From positions 107,655 to 171,654 of the forward strand of contig NZ_JAVHUW010000070.1 in NCBI RefSeq assembly GCF_030954495.1: a stretch of DNA of 64,000 nt, given 5' to 3'. Shown here in pieces: positions 61,063 to 64,000 of the stretch. This DNA comes from Candidatus Desulfosporosinus nitrosoreducens. GTDB lineage: Bacteria > Bacillota > Desulfitobacteriia > Desulfitobacteriales > Desulfitobacteriaceae. The notes under the pieces were generated by a model, which had not been told where the DNA came from, searched no databases, and was given only the letters and a program-made list of their open reading frames with translations. Both the position numbers and the translations under genes were made by a program. Each line of letters begins with the position of its first letter. The first letter of the stretch is position 1.

Positions 61063-62253
61063 ATGGGAAAAGGTGTTCTTGAGAATTTCTTACAAGAAAA
61101 TATTAAGGACTTAAAAGACAAAGGGTTATTCAATGTTATTGACCCCCTGGAAAGTGCCAATGGACCGGTGATTAGAATTTCGGGTTTTGATCTTATAAAT
61201 TTATCCTCAAATAACTATTTAGGCTTGGCCACTGATTCAAGATTAAAAGCCGCGGCGATTGAAGCTATTAATACTTATGGAGTCGGGGCAGGCGCTGTAA
61301 GGACGATCAATGGTACTTTAAAGTTACATGTACAATTGGAAGAACAAATTTCAGCCTTTAAACATACGGAAGCAGCTATTGTTTTTCAATCTGGTTTCAA
61401 TTGCAATATGGGAGCAATTTCAGCTGTGATGGATAAGGACGACGCAATCCTGTCGGATGAATTAAACCACGCCTCCATTATTGATGGGTGCCGTTTATCT
61501 AAAGCTGCCATCATAGCTTATAAGCACTCCGACATGGCCGATTTGAGGGTCAAAGCTAAACAGGTCAAAGAGTCGGGCCTGTATAAAAAGATTATGGTGA
61601 TTACCGATGGCGTTTTTTCTATGGATGGTGACATCGCCAAATTACCGGAAATTGCAGATATAGCCGAAGAATTTGATCTCATTACTTATGTCGATGATGC
61701 TCATGGCTCAGGGGTCTTAGGTGAGGGGGCCGGCACGGTTAAACATTTTGGGTTATCTCAAAAAATTGATTTCCAAATGGGTACTCTCTCTAAAGCTCTC
61801 GGAGTTATTGGGGGATACGTAGCAGGTAAGAAAGAACTCATAGAATGGCTGAGAGTCAGAAGCAGACCGTTTCTGTTTTCCACAGCTCTGACACCGGGAG
61901 ATGTTGCCGCCTCCCTTAAAGCTATCGAAATCCTCTCTAATAGTACTGAATTACAGAGAAAACTATGGGAGAACGGGAACTATTTAAAACATGGACTTAA
62001 AACCTTAGGCTTTAACATTGGGGCCAGTCAGACTCCGATTACGCCTTGTATTATCGGTGATGAAAATTTGACTCAAAAATTCAGCAGAAAGCTTTACGAG
62101 AACGGGGTATATGCCAAAGCGATTACCTTCCCGACCGTACCCAAAGGCACGGGGCGAGTCAGAAATATGCCTACTGCCGCTCATACAAGAGAAATGCTTG
62201 ACAGGGCCTTGGAGATTTATGCCGAAGCGGGCAAGGACATGGGGATTATCTAA
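61063..62253 (+). CDS. kbl: glycine C-acetyltransferase (2-amino-3-ketobutyrate CoA ligase)
   Basis: A 396-residue PLP enzyme of the alpha-oxoamine synthase family: SSNNYLGLATDSRLK, GAGAVRTINGTLKLH, DDAHGSGVLGEGAGT and GTLSKALGVIGGYVAG with the PLP lysine. ATG 61063 follows GAAAGGAG. Converts 2-amino-3-ketobutyrate plus CoA to glycine and acetyl-CoA. The partner dehydrogenase follows 45 bases later. Confidence 0.93.
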   Translation: MGKGVLENFLQENIKDLKDKGLFNVIDPLESANGPVIRISGFDLINLSSNNYLGLATDSRLKAAAIEAINTYGVGAGAVRTINGTLKLHVQLEEQISAFKHTEAAIVFQSGFNCNMGAISAVMDKDDAILSDELNHASIIDGCRLSKAAIIAYKHSDMADLRVKAKQVKESGLYKKIMVITDGVFSMDGDIAKLPEIADIAEEFDLITYVDDAHGSGVLGEGAGTVKHFGLSQKIDFQMGTLSKALGVIGGYVAGKKELIEWLRVRSRPFLFSTALTPGDVAASLKAIEILSNSTELQRKLWENGNYLKHGLKTLGFNIGASQTPITPCIIGDENLTQKFSRKLYENGVYAKAITFPTVPKGTGRVRNMPTAAHTREMLDRALEIYAEAGKDMGII

Positions 62254-62298
62254 CAGAAGTCGGAGCTTATTTCATAGAGAAGAAACGGGGGATTAACC

Positions 62299-63261
62299 AT
62301 GAAAAGAATCTTGGTTACGGGTGCTCTAGGTCAGATCGGATCAGAATTAGTTCCGAAATTGCGTGATATCTACGGTAATTCAAATGTCATAGCTACGGAT
62401 ATTAAACAAGAAAAGCAATATTGGCAGACTCAGTCAGGACCTTATGAGAGTTTGGACGTTTCGAATGTTCAGGCTATGTATAACTTGTGTAAAAAGTTTA
62501 ACGTTGATACCATTATTCACTTGGCGGCACTTTTATCGGCGACAGCGGAGAAAAAGCCTTTATTGGCTTGGAACTTGAATATGGGCGGTTTGATTAATGC
62601 TTTAGAAACGGCTAAAGAACTTGAGTGCCAGTTTTTTACGCCAAGCTCGATTGGTGCTTTTGGACCCAATACGCCGAAAGAAAAAACTCCTCAAGTTACA
62701 ATTCAAAGACCGACTACTATGTACGGGGTTACCAAAGTCTCCGGAGAATTATTGTGTGACTACTACCACCTTAAGTTCGGAGTGGATACCAGGGGGGTAC
62801 GCTTCCCGGGTTTGATTTCTTACGTAGCTCCTCCGGGAGGTGGTACGACAGATTACGCGGTTGAGATATTTTACGAAGCACTTCTCCGGGGAAAATACTC
62901 TTGCTATATTGCGGAAAACACATACATGGACATGATGTATATGCCGGACGCTCTCAATGCCGTCATTCAGTTAATGGAAGCGGCTCCTGATAAACTCATC
63001 CATCGCAATGCCTATAATGTTACCGCAATAAGTGCTCAACCGGGAGATTTTGAGCAAGAAATTAAGAAGTTTTTGCCTGATTTTAGGGTGGATTATGAGG
63101 TCGATCCGATTCGCCAGGCAATTGCCGAGAGCTGGCCTGACTCAATTGACCCAACGGTTGCCGAAGAAGAGTGGGGGTTCACTGTTGGTTACGATTTAGG
63201 CAGATTAACTCAGGATATGTTGGAAAGGCTTCGGCAGAAATTCAGAAGTAATGCAAGTTAG
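62299..63261 (+). CDS. short-chain L-threonine 3-dehydrogenase (SDR type)
   Basis: A 320-residue extended SDR/epimerase-fold protein: ILVTGALGQIGSELVPKL at the start, HLAALLSATAEKKP, SSIGAFGP, and YGVTKVSGE with the catalytic Tyr and Lys. These match the epimerase-like threonine dehydrogenases. GGGGGA precedes the ATG. Adjacent kbl supports threonine to 2-amino-3-ketobutyrate as the reaction. Confidence 0.9.
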   Translation: MKRILVTGALGQIGSELVPKLRDIYGNSNVIATDIKQEKQYWQTQSGPYESLDVSNVQAMYNLCKKFNVDTIIHLAALLSATAEKKPLLAWNLNMGGLINALETAKELECQFFTPSSIGAFGPNTPKEKTPQVTIQRPTTMYGVTKVSGELLCDYYHLKFGVDTRGVRFPGLISYVAPPGGGTTDYAVEIFYEALLRGKYSCYIAENTYMDMMYMPDALNAVIQLMEAAPDKLIHRNAYNVTAISAQPGDFEQEIKKFLPDFRVDYEVDPIRQAIAESWPDSIDPTVAEEEWGFTVGYDLGRLTQDMLERLRQKFRSNAS

Positions 63262-63425
63262 CATCGAATCATCGGGAGGGCGCAGACTTGTAAAGTAAAT
63301 AAATATTGACCATCTAAAGTGACTATGATATTATGATCATCGTCACTTTTTTAATGGTTCTTTGCTGGTTCAAGGATACACTGTTTTGAGAGATCCACTG
63401 TTTTAAGAAAGAATAATAAAAAACG
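63262..63425. other. spacer before the rRNA promoter
   Basis: No gene seen. An imperfect stem (AAAGTGACTATGATA..TATGATCATCGTCACTTTTTT near 63317-63352) ends in a T-run and probably terminates the threonine-degradation operon. Confidence 0.5.
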
Positions 63426-63454
63426 TTGACAAATCAAGTCGAAAATGGTACTAT
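63426..63454 (+). promoter_or_regulatory. rRNA operon promoter
   Basis: TTGACA (63426-63431), 17 bases, TACTAT (63449-63454), followed by a GC hairpin (CGCCGC..GCGGCG, 63462-63477) and the usual rRNA leader with GGTCTTTGAAAACTAAACAAC ahead of 16S. Confidence 0.75.
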
Positions 63455-63707
63455 AACTGAGCGCCGCAAAAGCGGCGATAACCTCTAAAACAGGTTAATC
63501 CATGGTCTTTGGTCACCTCCCGCCATCCTGCAAGAAGGTTGGTACGTGCGAAGACAGTGTCTTCGGGCTTTGGTGACACCCAGACCGTCCGTGGTCTTTG
63601 AAAACTAAACAACAAGGACAGCCAATGAGAGGGACTCGCAAGAGTTCCAAAAGGAATCATGAAATCATGAGCAAGATATCAACTTCTACTGAAGAAGTGA
63701 AATAGCT

Positions 63708-63920
63708 TTTTTGGAGAGTTTGATCCTGGCTCAGGACGAACGCTGGCGGCGTGCCGAACACATCCAACTCGACCGGACACAACCTCAACCGTTACATAGC
63801 GAGCGTATTCGTGCCGGACGGGCGAGTACCGCGCGGGTAACCTACCCACCAAGCCGGGACAACCCTTGGAAACGAGGGCTAATACCGGATACGCTTAAGA
63901 CCTGGCATCAGGTTTTAAGG
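63708..63920 (+). rRNA. rrs: 16S rRNA, 5-prime part, with odd substitutions
   Basis: The universal start AGAGTTTGATCCTGGCTCAG (63715 on) is intact. Soon after, the universal ACATGCAAGTCGAA reads ACATCCAACTCGAC, and GTGAGTAACGCG reads GCGAGTACCGCG. CAACCCTTGGAAACGAGGG and TAATACCGGATACG are normal. The match to 16S ends around 63920. Confidence 0.75.
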
Positions 63921-64000
63921 AAAGGTGAAAAGCACCTCGGAAGAGGAGTGAAAAAGACCCAGACACCGTACGCTTACAAGCAGTCCCAGCACGTTGGTGT
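63921..64000 (+). rRNA. 23S-rRNA-like segment joined to 16S
   Basis: From about AAAGGTGAAAAGCACC the sequence matches the 23S region near E. coli positions 450-540 (GGAGTGAAAAAGACCC, ACCGTACGCTTACAAGCAGT) rather than 16S. The conserved GTGGGAGCAC reads GTCCCAGCAC. Probably an assembly chimera at a repeat-rich contig edge. Confidence 0.6.

Noticed and set aside
1..64000. CRISPR arrays, tRNA genes, intact insertion sequences
   Set aside because: Looked for spaced short repeats, tRNA-like folds and transposase frames; none seen. Only RHS fragments and simple repeats suggest past rearrangement.

Overview
The window looks like a chromosome segment of an anaerobic, spore-forming Firmicute of the Desulfosporosinus/Desulfitobacterium kind (Peptococcaceae sensu lato). 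Supporting signs are strong AGGAGG-type ribosome binding sites throughout, many c-type cytochromes beside a NrfD/molybdopterin enzyme, a b6-type cytochrome b, Firmicute riboswitches (T-box, ykkC type, c-di-GMP-II), a clostridial nifH-I1-I2 gene order and a predicted selenoprotein. The species assignment is inference; the 16S fragment at the right edge is too distorted to settle it.

Layout. 1-4.6 kb: a giant secreted RHS/YD-repeat protein (minus strand, C-terminus outside the window). 5.4-9.1 kb: a metal-cluster set (DUF134, NifX-like, Mrp ATPase, soluble P-type-ATPase-like HAD, a cysteine-poor NifU-like protein, a MerR regulator). 9.5-18.3 kb: a large respiratory operon with a triheme membrane cytochrome, a split YeeE/YedE sulfur transporter, a Tat-exported molybdopterin oxidoreductase with FeS and NrfD subunits, a Rieske protein, a split cytochrome b and a multiheme cytochrome. 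The second transporter half has an in-frame TGA exactly at the conserved cysteine, followed by a SECIS-like hairpin, so it is very probably a selenoprotein. 18.7-22.4 kb: ECF sigma factor, DUF4367 partner, small secreted proteins and decayed copies. 22.4-25.4 kb: a c-di-GMP-II riboswitch with terminator ahead of a chemoreceptor and a pentaheme cytochrome. 25.6-29.4 kb: ferredoxin, small coiled coil, a RocB-like peptidase and a D-aminoacylase-like amidohydrolase.

29.5-35.9 kb: an iron-only nitrogenase operon, anfH-nifI1-nifI2-anfD-anfG-anfK, preceded by a duplicated hairpin/terminator leader and flanked by two deletion remnants (a molybdate-binding-type domain and nifB). 35.9-40.9 kb: glutamine amidotransferase, flavin-binding protein, RHS debris between two imperfect repeats, a thioredoxin-reductase-like flavoprotein and an 86-residue protein. 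41.1-54.4 kb: amino-acid biosynthesis: hom-thrB (minus), ilvE-ilvB-ilvN-ilvC-leuC-leuD-leuB behind a ykkC-2a (ppGpp-type) riboswitch, and proC-proB-proA behind a T-box. 54.5-63.3 kb: a flavodoxin-like protein, EmrA/EmrB-type efflux, an amidohydrolase, a nitroreductase, and kbl plus a short-chain threonine dehydrogenase for threonine breakdown. 63.4-64 kb: an rRNA promoter and leader, then a 16S start that turns into 23S-like sequence, most likely an assembly chimera.

The best candidates for something undescribed are the selenocysteine YeeE/YedE transporter inside a hybrid Psr/Rieske-cytochrome b operon, the c-di-GMP-controlled chemoreceptor-cytochrome pair, and the duplicated leader of the Fe-only nitrogenase operon. 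All calls were made by reading the sequence; no database search was run.
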